Counted from the stretch's first letter, positions 46,899 through 59,315 are shown. The stretch: 64,000 bases of DNA from Deinococcus aerius (GCF_002897375.1 NZ_BFAG01000003.1:337488-401487); one strand, 5' to 3'. A program made the numbers and translations. Notes: generated from the letters alone by a model not told the origin.

Positions 46899-47632
46899 GT
46901 GAGGGACAGCCCCTCCAGCGCCGCCGCGATCCGCCGTGCCCCCTCCACCAGCCGGGGACCAGGGCGCCCCAGGCCGCTCTCGGGCACGGGGACGACGGGA
47001 ATGCCCAGCCCGCGCGCCTCGATCACCTCGGGCCGGAGCTTCTTGGCCCCGCACCATGAGCAGACGATCAGGTCGGGTTGCGCGGCCTGAACTTCCTCCA
47101 GGGTGAGGGGGGAACTGCGGCCCGGACGTTCCCCCAGGGCGTTCACCGCGCCCAACCCCGCAAGCAGGTCCGTCACCCAGGAGTCTTGTGTTGCCGCGAT
47201 GATGGGTCGGGGCCACCACTCGACCAGGACGCGGGGCGGACGCGGGTAGACTCGGGCCAGGTCGCGCAGTTCGGCCTCCAGGCGCCCGGCCACGTCTTCC
47301 GCCCGCTCCGGCAACCCGATAGCCGTCCCAATTTCGCGAATGTCCCGCAGGGTGCCTTGCACGCTCACGGGGTCGAGGACCAGGGTGGGCAGCCCTGCGG
47401 CGCGCACCCCCTCCACGACCCGCTCCATGCCAGGCACGCTCAGGCTGGCGAGGACGAGGTCGGGCCGGGTTTCCCGCACCGCCGTCACGTCGATGTTCAG
47501 GTCGGGGCCAACCCGGCGCGCGCCCTCCAGCCCCGGCGCGTCGCTGTGGCTGTCGGCGGCGACCACCCAGCCCGGGACCCCCAGGGCCGCGAGGATATCG
47601 GAGTTGGAGGAGGTCAGCGAGGCGAGGCGCAT
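46895..47632 (-). CDS. BtuF-like corrinoid/metal-chelate binding protein without signal peptide
   Basis: A 245-residue protein of the periplasmic-binding class III fold: ASLTSSNSDILAALGVPGWVV, LNIDVTAVRETRPDLVLASL, EVQAAQPDLIVCSWCGAKK. Relatives bind vitamin B12 or siderophores for ABC import, but this one starts directly at the fold with no signal peptide or lipobox. TATCCT lies 6 nt before the ATG, which makes a longer start unlikely. It may be a cytoplasmic binder. Converges on the TetR gene with a 4-nt overlap. Confidence 0.8.
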
Positions 47633-47702
47633 GGGGGCAGGATAGCGAGTCAGCGGGCTTCTTCACCCACCCCTCAGACGCCTTTTCAAGCGTGTCAGAA
47701 CG

Positions 47703-47733
<31 letters not shown>

Positions 47734-47739
47734 GCGGGT

Positions 47740-48750
47740 ATGAAGAACACGTTCGCCGTCACCATGACGCTGATCCTGGCGCTCGCGCTGGGCGGCTCCT
47801 TTGCCGGATACCGGATTGCGACGACCCCGCACGAGGCCAGCGAGGCCAAGAAGGGCGGGGCGGAATCCATCGGCGACCCGACCACCCAGGACGTGAAGAG
47901 CGAGTCGGTGCCCTCGGCCCGCGAGGCTGCCACCCAGGGCAGCAACGACCTGTCGACCGCCCAGGGGAACGTGATGGAGCAGGACCAGGCGGGCGGCGCC
48001 AAGGCGGGCGAGAACGGCGCTGTAGCGGCGGACGGCGGCGAGGACTCCGGGGGTGCGGGGGCCGACGCGGGCACCACGAGCAACCAGAATGGCGGCACCA
48101 CGACCGACGGCGGAACCAAGACGACGGAGACCGGCACCGGCACCGGGAGCGGCGGCACGGGCAGCACCGGGGGCGGCTCGGGCGATGCCAGCGGTGGGGA
48201 CACCGGCAGCACTGGGGGCAGCACGACCGGCACGAGCGGTGGTCAGACCGGCGGCACGGGGACCACGGGGGACCAGGGCAGCACCGCCCAGAACAGCGGA
48301 CCCCAGACCTCCGCGCCCGAGAACAGCAGCCTGCGGGGCGAGGGGCAGCCGAACGTGCCCTCGCCGACCGTGCAGGGCAGCGAGGAGACCCAGCTCGGCC
48401 AGACCGGCGCCTCCAACACCGAAAAGGCGACGGCGGCCAGCGGGGGCCTCAGCGACTCCAAGGCGGCCGAGGTCTCCAGCGCGCTCAGCGGCGACACGGG
48501 CGAGGGGCAGAAGAAGTTCGTGGCGAGCTGCGGTGGTTGCCACGGGGCGGGTGGCCAGGGCGGCATCGGCCCGGCCCTGAACGCGGCCACCGGCCCCGGT
48601 TCCTGGGACATCGGGCAATTCGAGGCCGCCGTCCGTCAGGGCCATGCGCCTGACCGCGAGCTCGGTGCCGTCATGCCCCGCTTCACCAAGGAGCAGCTCA
48701 CCGACGAGGACCTGACCGACATCTACGCCTACCTCAAGACCCTGCAGTAG
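47740..48750 (+). CDS. Membrane-anchored mono-heme cytochrome c with long Gly/Ser/Thr linker
   Basis: A 336-residue protein. One N-terminal signal anchor (about residues 5-25) is followed by a low-complexity linker of about 200 residues rich in Gly, Ser, Thr and Asn. A C-terminal class I cytochrome c domain has CGGCH at 264-268 (Cys264, Cys267, His268) and axial Met in GAVMPRF. It should shuttle electrons at the outer membrane face. TAGGGT ends 7 nt before the ATG; the in-frame GTG at 47731 overlaps that box. Confidence 0.88.
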   Translation: MKNTFAVTMTLILALALGGSFAGYRIATTPHEASEAKKGGAESIGDPTTQDVKSESVPSAREAATQGSNDLSTAQGNVMEQDQAGGAKAGENGAVAADGGEDSGGAGADAGTTSNQNGGTTTDGGTKTTETGTGTGSGGTGSTGGGSGDASGGDTGSTGGSTTGTSGGQTGGTGTTGDQGSTAQNSGPQTSAPENSSLRGEGQPNVPSPTVQGSEETQLGQTGASNTEKATAASGGLSDSKAAEVSSALSGDTGEGQKKFVASCGGCHGAGGQGGIGPALNAATGPGSWDIGQFEAAVRQGHAPDRELGAVMPRFTKEQLTDEDLTDIYAYLKTLQ

Positions 48751-48810
48751 CAGGCGCCCCCGGAGGCAACCTCCCGGCCCGCCCTTCCCGGCGGGCCCTA
48801 TTCTTGGCGC

Positions 48811-49653
48811 ATGACGCCCGGCCCCCTGCTGACGACCTCCCCCGTCAAGGCGTTCGGGTTGAAGGTCGTGGAGGCCACCCCGGACGGACTGCCCACAGCG
48901 GCGGGCCTGCTGGTGCCGCACGACGGCGAGCCGGTCGCGGACATCCGGGACAGGCCGGACCGCTGGGCACAGCTCGCGCTGCTGTCGGGAGCCATCCGGC
49001 GGGGCCTCCCGATCCTGGCCTGGGGCACAGGCGCGGCGCTGGCCGGTCGGGCGCTGGGGGCGCGGGTCCGGCCGGGGGGCGGCAGTGACCTCTCGCCGGA
49101 GTGGTCCGAGTTGCCCCGCGGCGCGGTCGCCGAGACGTGGGAGGGCGAGGTACCCCTGCTGTGGCGTGCGGGGAGCGTGACGGCCTGGGCAGGCGTGACC
49201 GTGCCGGAGTCCTTGAGGACGGCCTTCCTGGCGGGCCTGGAGAATGCCGGTCCTCGGACTCCGGGAACCCCCCTGGAAGCCGTGGGCGGCGAGTCGGCGC
49301 TGCGCCCCCTGCTGGCCGACTTCTACGCGCGGGCACGGGCGGACGACCTGCTCGGCCCGCTGTTCGCCGCGCACGTCGATGACTGGGAGGCCCACCTGGA
49401 CCGGGTGACGGCCTTCTGGGTCACCATGCTGGGGGGCGGGGCGGCGTGGCGGGGCAACCTGAAGAGTGTCCACGCCGGGTTGGGCGTTCGCGGGCCGCAC
49501 CTCGCGCGCTGGCTGGCGCTGTTCCGGGCGGCGGCGGCGGCGCACCTCTCCCCGCAGGCCGCCGCGCGGCTCACCTCCCGGGCGGAGGCGATGGGGGCGC
49601 GGCTGGGTCAAGGAAAACCGGGGAACCGTCCTCACGCGGGGCGCGTACCGTAG
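48811..49653 (+). CDS. Fusion of a degenerate class I amidotransferase-like domain and a group III truncated hemoglobin
   Basis: A 280-residue protein. Residues about 10-150 resemble a GATase1 fold (RRGLPILAWGTGAALAG is the nucleophile-elbow region, but Thr73 replaces the catalytic Cys). Residues about 163-265 match group III truncated globins: DFYARARADDLLGPLF, DWEAHLDRVTAFWVTML, proximal His221 in SVHAGLG, and ARWLALF. A TATTCT -10 box lies 6 nt before the ATG. The globin part is fairly sure; the N-terminal assignment is inferred. Confidence 0.7.
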   Translation: MTPGPLLTTSPVKAFGLKVVEATPDGLPTAAGLLVPHDGEPVADIRDRPDRWAQLALLSGAIRRGLPILAWGTGAALAGRALGARVRPGGGSDLSPEWSELPRGAVAETWEGEVPLLWRAGSVTAWAGVTVPESLRTAFLAGLENAGPRTPGTPLEAVGGESALRPLLADFYARARADDLLGPLFAAHVDDWEAHLDRVTAFWVTMLGGGAAWRGNLKSVHAGLGVRGPHLARWLALFRAAAAAHLSPQAAARLTSRAEAMGARLGQGKPGNRPHAGRVP

Positions 49654-49658
49654 GGGGT

Positions 49659-51269
<1,611 letters not shown>

Positions 51270-51375
51270 AGGCGAGCGATAAAATCAAATCACTGCCGGA
51301 TAGAACCCAGTAGTCTCTACTCTTGACAACGCAACTTCAGGTTCAATTCGTTTCTCATAGCCAAAGGGGGACGAG

Positions 51376-52083
51376 ATGCACGACCTGGCCAAGAAGCTGA
51401 AGGCGCTGTCTACCTTGAGCGGCATCAGAACCGAAGTATTCCCAGGCATCGGTATTTCCTTCATAATCACTTACCTTTATTTTTGGCTATTTCGTCATCG
51501 GCTGCCAGAAGTGCTGGGTATCGAAAATATGGAGCCTTTGGCAGCATCGGCTGCACTTGCACTAGCAGCACTACTCACAAGTGTTGCAGCATGGGTAGTT
51601 TCGGGGTACGTTTTTGATCCCCTTTATGACCTCTTCTATGGTCTAGGAGGGCAATGGACGAAAAAACCTGGAAGGCCACTCGGCATTTTCTACTCGGGTT
51701 ATGAATTAGAGTTCTTCCGCAAGCAAGCCAGGGAAAAGCTGGCGCGAGAAAACAAAAATTATGCAGATCAGGGAATTAGTATATACGGTTTTATTATCAA
51801 TAGACTGGAATTCGAAAGTGCCGAAAGATACGAAAAAATTGAGAGGAAATTGTCTACGTCAAAAGCACTCAGAAATACAATCCTGCCTACGTTTCTTCTG
51901 GCCGTATGGCTTATTTATAGAGACTCTGCTATCTATTCACTTATATTGCTGGTCATTTCTGTTGTGTTGATTCAACAGAGCTTCGAACTGAGAGCAAAGC
52001 ATACTTTAGATTCCTACAGATGGTTTATTGAGAGGAGGCTTAAATCTCGGCCCTCTAGAATTAAAACTGCGCGGCCCGAATAG
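51376..52083 (+). CDS. AT-rich hypothetical membrane protein, probably acquired
   Basis: A 235-residue protein with helices near residues 27-42, 55-78, 170-185 and 187-202, and a charged middle region (ELEFFRKQAREKLARENKN). No family is recognised. The gene has strikingly low GC and host-atypical codons (ATA, AAA, TTA, AGA), the most foreign-looking in the window. GGGGGACGAG precedes the ATG, and TTGACA at 51323 may be a -35. Confidence 0.7.
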   Translation: MHDLAKKLKALSTLSGIRTEVFPGIGISFIITYLYFWLFRHRLPEVLGIENMEPLAASAALALAALLTSVAAWVVSGYVFDPLYDLFYGLGGQWTKKPGRPLGIFYSGYELEFFRKQAREKLARENKNYADQGISIYGFIINRLEFESAERYEKIERKLSTSKALRNTILPTFLLAVWLIYRDSAIYSLILLVISVVLIQQSFELRAKHTLDSYRWFIERRLKSRPSRIKTARPE

Positions 52084-52150
52084 ATTCAGGGCCAGAGACC
52101 CTGGGCCGCAAGAAGTATAGAGAACGCACCCATTGAGAACGGTGGAAAGA

Positions 52151-52197
52151 CCAGGGGGAGGGGCTGTCCAGCCTTCCCTCCCCCCATTTGGGTGAGA
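52151..52197. repeat. C/T-rich intergenic repeat, degenerate copy E
   Basis: CCAGGGGGAGGGGCTGTCCA is followed by CCTTCCCTCCCCCCATTTGG, which can fold back on it and resembles the hairpin part of the larger copies. The remaining sequence between 52084 and 52238 shows no gene. Confidence 0.4.
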
Positions 52198-52238
52198 CCG
52201 TCAGGACGGCATCCCCTTCACGTTCTGAGTTCCCGCCT

Positions 52239-54023
52239 TCAGCCCACCACCGCCTCATATGCCCTGATCTGCGCCCGGATCACGTCCAGGCTCCCCTCCC
52301 AGAACTCGGGCGCGCGCAGGTCGATGCCGAAGCGGGCGGCGAGGGTGCGGGCGTCGGCCAGGCCGGTCGAGGCGAGGAGGTCGTCGTAGCGGGCCTGGAA
52401 GTCGGCCTCCTGTCCCTGGGCCTGCGCCTGCCCGTACTGCGCGTACAGGCCCAGGCCGAACAGCAGGCCGAAGGTATAGGGGTAGTTGTAGAAGGCCAGG
52501 CTGTAGTAGTGGGGCTTGACGGCCCACATGTAGGGGTGCGTGGTGTTCAGGGCGTCGCCGTAGGTCTGGCGCTGCGCCCAGGTCATCAGGTCGTTCAACT
52601 CCTGCGGCGTCAGGTCGCGCTCGGCCCGCTTCTCGAACACGGCCCGTTCAAATAGGAAGCGCGAGTGGATGTCCACCACGACCTGCGCGTGCCCGAGGAG
52701 TTGCGTTTCGAGGACGTACAGCCGCTCCTCGCCCGTCGCCCGCGTAAGCGCCGCGTTCTGGATGATCGTCTCGCAGAAGATGGAGGCGGTCTCGGCCAGC
52801 GTCATGGGCGTCTCGCGTCGCAGGGGTGTGCGTGAGGCCTTCAGGAGGTTGTGGTAGCCGTGCCCCAGCTCGTGCGCGAGGGTCGAGACGCTGTCGAGGC
52901 TGGGGTCGTGGTTCATCAGGATGCGGCTCTCGCCCTGCTGCCAGCCCATGCAGAAGGCGCCGCCGCGTTTGCCAGCGCGCGGCCCGGCGTCGATCCAGCT
53001 CTCCCGGAAGGCGCGGGCGGCGAAGTCCCCGAGCCTGTCCGAGTAGCCCCGGAACTGCTCCTCGACAAAGCGCGTCCCCGCCTCGTACGTCCATTCCGTC
53101 TCGCTGCGGCCCAGCGGGGCGAAGAGGTCCCACCAGTCCATCCTGTCCTTGCCCAGCGCGCGGGCCTTCGCGGCGAAGTAGCGGCGGAAGTCGGGCAGGC
53201 TGCGCTCGACCGCGCCCTGCATCGCCGTCAGCGTCTCGCGGTCGATGCCGTGGGTGAGCAGGCTGGGCGCCACCGCGTCCGGGAAGCCCCGGCGGGCGGC
53301 GAGCGTGCCCTCCTCGCCCTTCACGCCGTTCAGGGCGGCGGCGAGGACGACCTCCGCGTCCTGCCAGACCTTCAGCTCCGCGTCGAAGGCGTCGCGGCGC
53401 ACGCCCTCGTCCGGGTCAGTGGCGAGGGCGCGCAGGGCGGTGACGGGCATTCGCTGTCCCCGGTACTCGCCCGTCAGTTGGCTGGAGTAGTTGCCGTGCA
53501 GCTTGGCCCAGCCGCCCGCCCCGCTGGGCCGCAGCCGGGCGGCGAGGTCCTCCTCCTCCGGCGTCATCTGGTGCCGGGCGTACTCCACGCTGCGGCGGAT
53601 GAGGTGCTCGTGGTCGCGGGCCACGTCGGACTGCCCCAGCAGCGCCTCCACGTCCTGCTCCCCCAACCAGGCGGTCAGGCGCGAGCGCAGCGGCCCCAGC
53701 GGCAGCGTCAGGGTGGTGAGTTCCCCCATCCGCTGCTGGGCCAGCGCGTCCCGGCTGTCGGTCGTCACGAAGGCGGAGACGAAGCCGCGCAGCGGGGTCA
53801 GGCGGGCGAGGACACTGTTCAGGCCACCCAGCACACGGTCGAGGGCCTCTGTCGTGGCCGGACTTCCCCCCTTGCGGACGCCCACCTCGTCGAACGTCGC
53901 CTCCAGCGCCGCCACTTCCTCCCGCAACGTGGCGAGGTCGGCGGTCAGGCGCGGGTCGTCCAGCCCGGCATAGAGGTCGTCGGTGCGCCAGCGGGGAAGT
54001 TCTCTTGCCTGGGTTGTGGTCAT
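52239..54023 (-). CDS. pepF: M3-family oligoendopeptidase F
   Basis: Cytosolic zinc metallopeptidase of 594 residues that trims short peptides. The zinc motif HELGH is intact (STLAHELGHGYHN) with the downstream Glu in ETASIFCET. KRGGAFCMGWQQGESRILMN and the N-terminal WRTDDLYAGLDDPRL are typical of PepF. TAGACT ends 7 nt before the ATG. It is a single gene between the acquired region and phoU. Confidence 0.94.
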   Translation of the reverse strand: MTTTQARELPRWRTDDLYAGLDDPRLTADLATLREEVAALEATFDEVGVRKGGSPATTEALDRVLGGLNSVLARLTPLRGFVSAFVTTDSRDALAQQRMGELTTLTLPLGPLRSRLTAWLGEQDVEALLGQSDVARDHEHLIRRSVEYARHQMTPEEEDLAARLRPSGAGGWAKLHGNYSSQLTGEYRGQRMPVTALRALATDPDEGVRRDAFDAELKVWQDAEVVLAAALNGVKGEEGTLAARRGFPDAVAPSLLTHGIDRETLTAMQGAVERSLPDFRRYFAAKARALGKDRMDWWDLFAPLGRSETEWTYEAGTRFVEEQFRGYSDRLGDFAARAFRESWIDAGPRAGKRGGAFCMGWQQGESRILMNHDPSLDSVSTLAHELGHGYHNLLKASRTPLRRETPMTLAETASIFCETIIQNAALTRATGEERLYVLETQLLGHAQVVVDIHSRFLFERAVFEKRAERDLTPQELNDLMTWAQRQTYGDALNTTHPYMWAVKPHYYSLAFYNYPYTFGLLFGLGLYAQYGQAQAQGQEADFQARYDDLLASTGLADARTLAARFGIDLRAPEFWEGSLDVIRAQIRAYEAVVG

Positions 54024-54055
54024 GGGGCGCAGTCTAGACGGTCGCGGGGCTGGTC

Positions 54056-54709
54056 CTACACCCCGCCCACCACCCTTTCCCCCCGCACCAGCGCCTCCAG
54101 CCGCTCGGCCACGTTGACGAGGTGGTCACCCAGGCGTTCCAGGCTGCGGGCCATCCGGTGGGCGGCGAGCGCGACCTCCACGTCGTCGGGGCGCTCGTGC
54201 AGCCGGGTGAGGCTGGCGCGCAGCATCTGTTCGTACAGGGCGTCCACCTCCTCCTCGTCCAGGCGCATGACCTCGCGGGCGGCCATGACGTCGCGCTCGG
54301 CGAAGGCGTAGGCCAGACGCTCGAGCATCCCGGCCAGGAGGTTCACGAGGGGCAGCACGTCCTGGAGGGTGGCGCTGCGGGTGCGCGGGGCCAGGGCCTC
54401 CAGGTCGCGGGCCACCCCGAGGGCGTAGTCGCCCACCCGTTCCAGATTGGTCAGGCTGCGAAACACCATCAGGTGAAAGGCGAGCTCCTCGGTCGTCAGC
54501 GGCCCCGCAAAGGCGTGGAGGCAGGCGTCCTCGATCTCGCGTTCCAGCGCGTCGGTCTCGCGTTCCAGGGCACCCGCCCGGCGGGTCAGGCCCGCGTACT
54601 CGGCGCGCCGGGCGGCGTCGCGCACCGCGTCGAGTTCCCCCAACGTCAGGCTGAGCATTCGCAGGAACCGCGCCGTCAGGTACCGGGTGCTCGCCTCACC
54701 GTGGGTCAT
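54056..54709 (-). CDS. phoU: Phosphate-specific transport regulator PhoU
   Basis: A 217-residue two-bundle protein that links PstSCAB to the PhoR/PhoB sensor and restrains phosphate uptake. Two metal-binding-like motifs are seen: FRSLTNLERVGDYALGVARD and HRMARSLERLGDHLVNVAER, with E/D..G.(D/H) in each. It is the last gene of the pst cluster but has its own TAGGAT box 9 nt before the ATG. Confidence 0.93.
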   Translation of the reverse strand: MTHGEASTRYLTARFLRMLSLTLGELDAVRDAARRAEYAGLTRRAGALERETDALEREIEDACLHAFAGPLTTEELAFHLMVFRSLTNLERVGDYALGVARDLEALAPRTRSATLQDVLPLVNLLAGMLERLAYAFAERDVMAAREVMRLDEEEVDALYEQMLRASLTRLHERPDDVEVALAAHRMARSLERLGDHLVNVAERLEALVRGERVVGGV

Positions 54710-54721
54710 GCCGGAAGTATC

Positions 54722-55336
54722 CTAGCCCCGTGTGAGGGCCGGGTCAGCGACCGGCAGGCCCATCACGCGGCGGAACGTGGGCACGTCCTCGTACCGGAAG
54801 GCCCGCCAGCCCGCGGCCTGAGCCGCCGCCACGTTCTCGTGGCTGTCATCCCAGAACACCAGGTGGGCGGGGGGCACGCCCAGCCGCCGGGTGACCTCGG
54901 CGAAGTAGTCCGGCACGGGCTTGCGGTGACCCACCGCGGAGCTGGCGAAGTGGCCCTCCACCAGCTGACCCAGGCCCACCTCGTCCAGCAGGTGCCGGGT
55001 GCGGTGGGCCTCCTGGTTGGTGGCGAGGTGAACCCTCCAGCCCGCCGCGCGCAGTTCCTCCACGGCCGCCCACAGGCCGGGGTTGGGGTGGTTTTCGGAC
55101 TCCAGCCACTCGCGCAGGAAAGCTTGCGGCGTCTGGGGGCGCCCCAGTTCCTTCAGAAAGGCCGGGAGGTGCGTCAGCAGGTCGCTGCGCCCGGTGGACG
55201 CTTCCACGAAGGGGCCGAAGAAAAAGGCGCGGGCCGCCTCGGGATGTTCCCGGAGCAGCCGCACCCCGAAAAATTCAGGTGGCGTGACCAGCACGCCGTC
55301 CACGTCCAGCAGCAGAATGTCTTCGCGGGGATCCAC
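54722..55336 (-). CDS. HAD-superfamily hydrolase
   Basis: A 204-residue HAD phosphatase: motif I LLLDVDGVLVTP (Asp nucleophile and acid), motif II HLATNQEAHR, motif III/IV GHRKPVPDYF and VFWDDSHENVAAAQAAG. The cap is small and helical. The GTG start at 55336 follows TAGGCT by 7 nt. It lies between pstB and phoU, so a phosphate-releasing role is plausible, but the substrate is unknown. Confidence 0.88.
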   Translation of the reverse strand: MDPREDILLLDVDGVLVTPPEFFGVRLLREHPEAARAFFFGPFVEASTGRSDLLTHLPAFLKELGRPQTPQAFLREWLESENHPNPGLWAAVEELRAAGWRVHLATNQEAHRTRHLLDEVGLGQLVEGHFASSAVGHRKPVPDYFAEVTRRLGVPPAHLVFWDDSHENVAAAQAAGWRAFRYEDVPTFRRVMGLPVADPALTRG

Positions 55337-55358
55337 GGGAAGGAGCCTAGCGCGGCTC

Positions 55359-56117
<759 letters not shown>

Positions 56118-56159
56118 GAAAGGGAGGCTCCTTGGAAGGGTGGGAGGGAAGCGGTCAGC

Positions 56160-56200
56160 CGTCAGCGATCAGCAACAGACGCCTCGTGTTGCTGATGGCT
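56160..56200. repeat. Palindromic intergenic element between pstA and pstB
   Basis: A perfect 10-bp inverted repeat, ATCAGCAACA (56168-56177) and TGTTGCTGAT (56187-56196), flanked by GTCAGC direct repeats. It has no T tract, so a processing or mRNA-stability role is more likely than termination. Confidence 0.6.
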
Positions 56201-56210
56201 GGGGGCCGTC

Positions 56211-57077
56211 CTACCGGCGGCGGCTGGCCCGCCGGGCGAGCAGGCTGGTCACGAAAATCAGGGTGATGAGGAGCAGGGCACCCGCCTTGGCGAGGCGCTG
56301 GTTCTCGTCGTAGGCGCTCGTGGCGCCACGGTAAATCTCCAGCGGCAGGGCGCTCATCGGCTTGGTGGGGTCGAGGTTGACGTTGTTGTTGCCAAAGGCC
56401 GTGAAGAGCAGCGGCGCGGCTTCCCCCGCCACCCGGGCCAGGGCGAGCATCACCCCAGTCACGATCCCGCCAGCGGCGGCGGGCAGCACGATCCGCAGAA
56501 TGACCAGCCACTGCGGCAACCCCAGCGCCAGCCCCGCCTCGCGCACGCTCAGCGGCACCAGTTTCAGCACTTCCTCGGTCGTGCGGACCACGATGGGGAT
56601 CATCAGAAACCCGAGGGCGAGCGCCCCGGCCAGCCCCGAGAAGCCGAAGTGCAGCACGATCAGGCCGTAGGCGACCAGGCCCATCACGATGGCGGGAATT
56701 CCGGCGAGCACGTCGCTGAGCATGCGAATGGTGGGCATCAGGCGGTGCCGGGGGTACTCGGCGAGAAAGATGCCGCCCGCCACACCGATCACCACGCCGA
56801 TCACACTGGCCATCGCCAGCATCAGCAGGCTGCCGGTGATGGCATTGAGCAGTCCGCCCCCCGCCTCGCCCTCGGGCGCCGGAGTCTTGGTGAAGAAGGC
56901 GAGGTTCATCGCCCCCAGGCCCTCCCGCAGCAGGTACACGAAGATCAGGATCAGGGGCGCGACGACGAGCGCCGAGGCGAGCAGGATCAGCGCGCCCATC
57001 AGCAGGTTCTTGACCCGCCGGGCGGGGCTGAGCCGGGCACCCGGGCGGGCGGGGGCGGCGGAGGCGACGCGCATCAT
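56211..57077 (-). CDS. pstA: Phosphate ABC transporter permease PstA
   Basis: A 288-residue permease with six helices. The C-terminal EAA-type loop is [22 protein letters not shown] and the family segment is [13 protein letters not shown]...[14 protein letters not shown]. The start ATG overlaps the pstC stop (ATGA), indicating coupled translation in the pst operon. Confidence 0.95.
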   Translation of the reverse strand: MMRVASAAPARPGARLSPARRVKNLLMGALILLASALVVAPLILIFVYLLREGLGAMNLAFFTKTPAPEGEAGGGLLNAITGSLLMLAMASVIGVVIGVAGGIFLAEYPRHRLMPTIRMLSDVLAGIPAIVMGLVAYGLIVLHFGFSGLAGALALGFLMIPIVVRTTEEVLKLVPLSVREAGLALGLPQWLVILRIVLPAAAGGIVTGVMLALARVAGEAAPLLFTAFGNNNVNLDPTKPMSALPLEIYRGATSAYDENQRLAKAGALLLITLIFVTSLLARRASRRR

Positions 57078-58090
57078 TGAATGCCTTTCGGCGTGAGCCG
57101 CGCGATGATGAGGCGGGCGGCGAAGTTGACGACCACGCTGACGAAGAAGAGGGTCAGGCCCAGGGTGACCACGCTGGAGCGGTGCAGCGCCGCCTGCGCG
57201 TCCCCGAACTGGTTGGCGATCACCGAGGCCATCGTGCTGGCACCGCCCCAGAGGCTCTTGAGAATCTCCTGGCTGTCGCCGATCACCATCGCCACGGCCA
57301 GCGTCTCGCCCAGCGCGCGGCCGAGGGCGAGGATCACGCCGCCCAGAATCCCGGCGCGGGCATAGGGCAGGATCGCCCGGGAGATGACCTCCCATTTCGT
57401 TGCGCCCAGGGCGTACATCGCCTCACGCTGGTCCTGCGGCACCAGGCGGATCACGTCCCGCGCCACCGAGGCCGTATACGGCAGGATCATCACGGTCAGG
57501 ATGATGATGGCGAGGGCCAGGCCGCGCCCCCCCGCGCCCGACGGCACGAAGAAGCACTGGAGGCTCGTCTGCTGCTGCGCCCACAGCTCGTTGCACCGGG
57601 TGAGGGTGGCGACGTTCTCCGGGTTCAGGAAGTAGGCCGTCTGCCACCGGCCCAGAATGGGCGCGATCACGAACAGCGCCCACAGGCCGTACACCACGCT
57701 GGGCACGGCGGCGAGCAGCTCGATCAGGTAGCCCACCGGGTTCGCCAGCCACCTCGGCGCGTACTCGGCCACGAACAGGGCGCTGGCGACCGCGAGCGGC
57801 ACGCTGATGGCGAGGGCGGCGAAGCTGGTCACCAGGGTGCCGACGATCATGGCGACCGCGCCGAAGCGCTCCTGCACCGGGTTCCAGGTGCGCTCGGTGA
57901 AAAAGTGCCAGCCGAAGGCTTGCAGCGCGGGCCAGGACTCGCGGGCGAGCTGGTAGACGCTCAGCACGAACACCAGCCCAATCACCGACGCGAGCGCGAG
58001 GATCAGGACCTGAAAGGTGCGGTCGCTGCGGCTCGACAGCGCGGCGCCGGGCCGGGAACGGACGGGGGAGGATCGGGCAGGTTCACTCAT
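57074..58090 (-). CDS. pstC: Phosphate ABC transporter permease PstC
   Basis: A 338-residue permease with six helices: [17 protein letters not shown] in the first periplasmic segment, [31 protein letters not shown], and the EAA loop [22 protein letters not shown] periplasmic loop of about 35 residues with two Cys is inserted in the middle. It follows pstS by 134 nt with a hairpin and possible extra PHO-box repeats between. Confidence 0.95.
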   Translation of the reverse strand: MSEPARSSPVRSRPGAALSSRSDRTFQVLILALASVIGLVFVLSVYQLARESWPALQAFGWHFFTERTWNPVQERFGAVAMIVGTLVTSFAALAISVPLAVASALFVAEYAPRWLANPVGYLIELLAAVPSVVYGLWALFVIAPILGRWQTAYFLNPENVATLTRCNELWAQQQTSLQCFFVPSGAGGRGLALAIIILTVMILPYTASVARDVIRLVPQDQREAMYALGATKWEVISRAILPYARAGILGGVILALGRALGETLAVAMVIGDSQEILKSLWGGASTMASVIANQFGDAQAALHRSSVVTLGLTLFFVSVVVNFAARLIIARLTPKGIQ

Positions 58091-58134
58091 AGGGGCATGA
58101 CCTCTCGGGGGCAGGCTGGCCCCAGTTGACAGGC

Positions 58135-58156
58135 AAAGCGTCAGGGGCAGGTCAGG
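58135..58156 (-). promoter_or_regulatory. Possible secondary PHO-box repeats upstream of pstC
   Basis: On the minus strand two CCTGAC cores are exactly 11 nt apart (58156 and 58145), followed by CCTGTCA one base out of phase. This matches the spacing of the main array before pstS but with fewer copies. Confidence 0.4.
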
Positions 58157-58175
58157 TGAGGGGATGCGGGACAGG

Positions 58176-58207
58176 AAAGGGGCGGCCCCCACCCTGGGGA
58201 GCCGCCC
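58176..58207 (-). terminator. Strong hairpin after pstS
   Basis: In the minus direction GGGCGGC with TCCCC pairs with GGGG and GCCGCCC (arms 58207-58196 and 58190-58180) and is followed by CTTTCC. It probably limits read-through from pstS into pstCAB or protects the pstS mRNA end. Confidence 0.65.
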
Positions 58208-58224
58208 ACCCGGAACTTCCGTGC

Positions 58225-59253
<1,029 letters not shown>

Positions 59254-59260
59254 GCCTGAC

Positions 59261-59315
59261 AGCGTGCAGGCGAACTGTCAGGGCCAGGTCACTGGGATGT
59301 CAGCCCAACGTCAGG
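59261..59315 (-). promoter_or_regulatory. PHO-box array and weak -10 of pstS
   Basis: Four direct repeats of exactly 11 nt lie at 59315-59272 on the minus strand: CCTGACGTTGG, GCTGACATCCC, AGTGACCTGGC, CCTGACAGTTC. TGAC recurs at the same phase in each. CACGCT (59266-59261) follows and ends 7 nt before the pstS ATG. This is the layout of a PhoB-type activated promoter with no good -35. Confidence 0.82.

Noticed and set aside
48811..49260. Active glutamine amidotransferase in the globin fusion
   Set aside because: The residue expected to be the catalytic Cys is Thr and no convincing His-Glu pair follows, so activity is not claimed.
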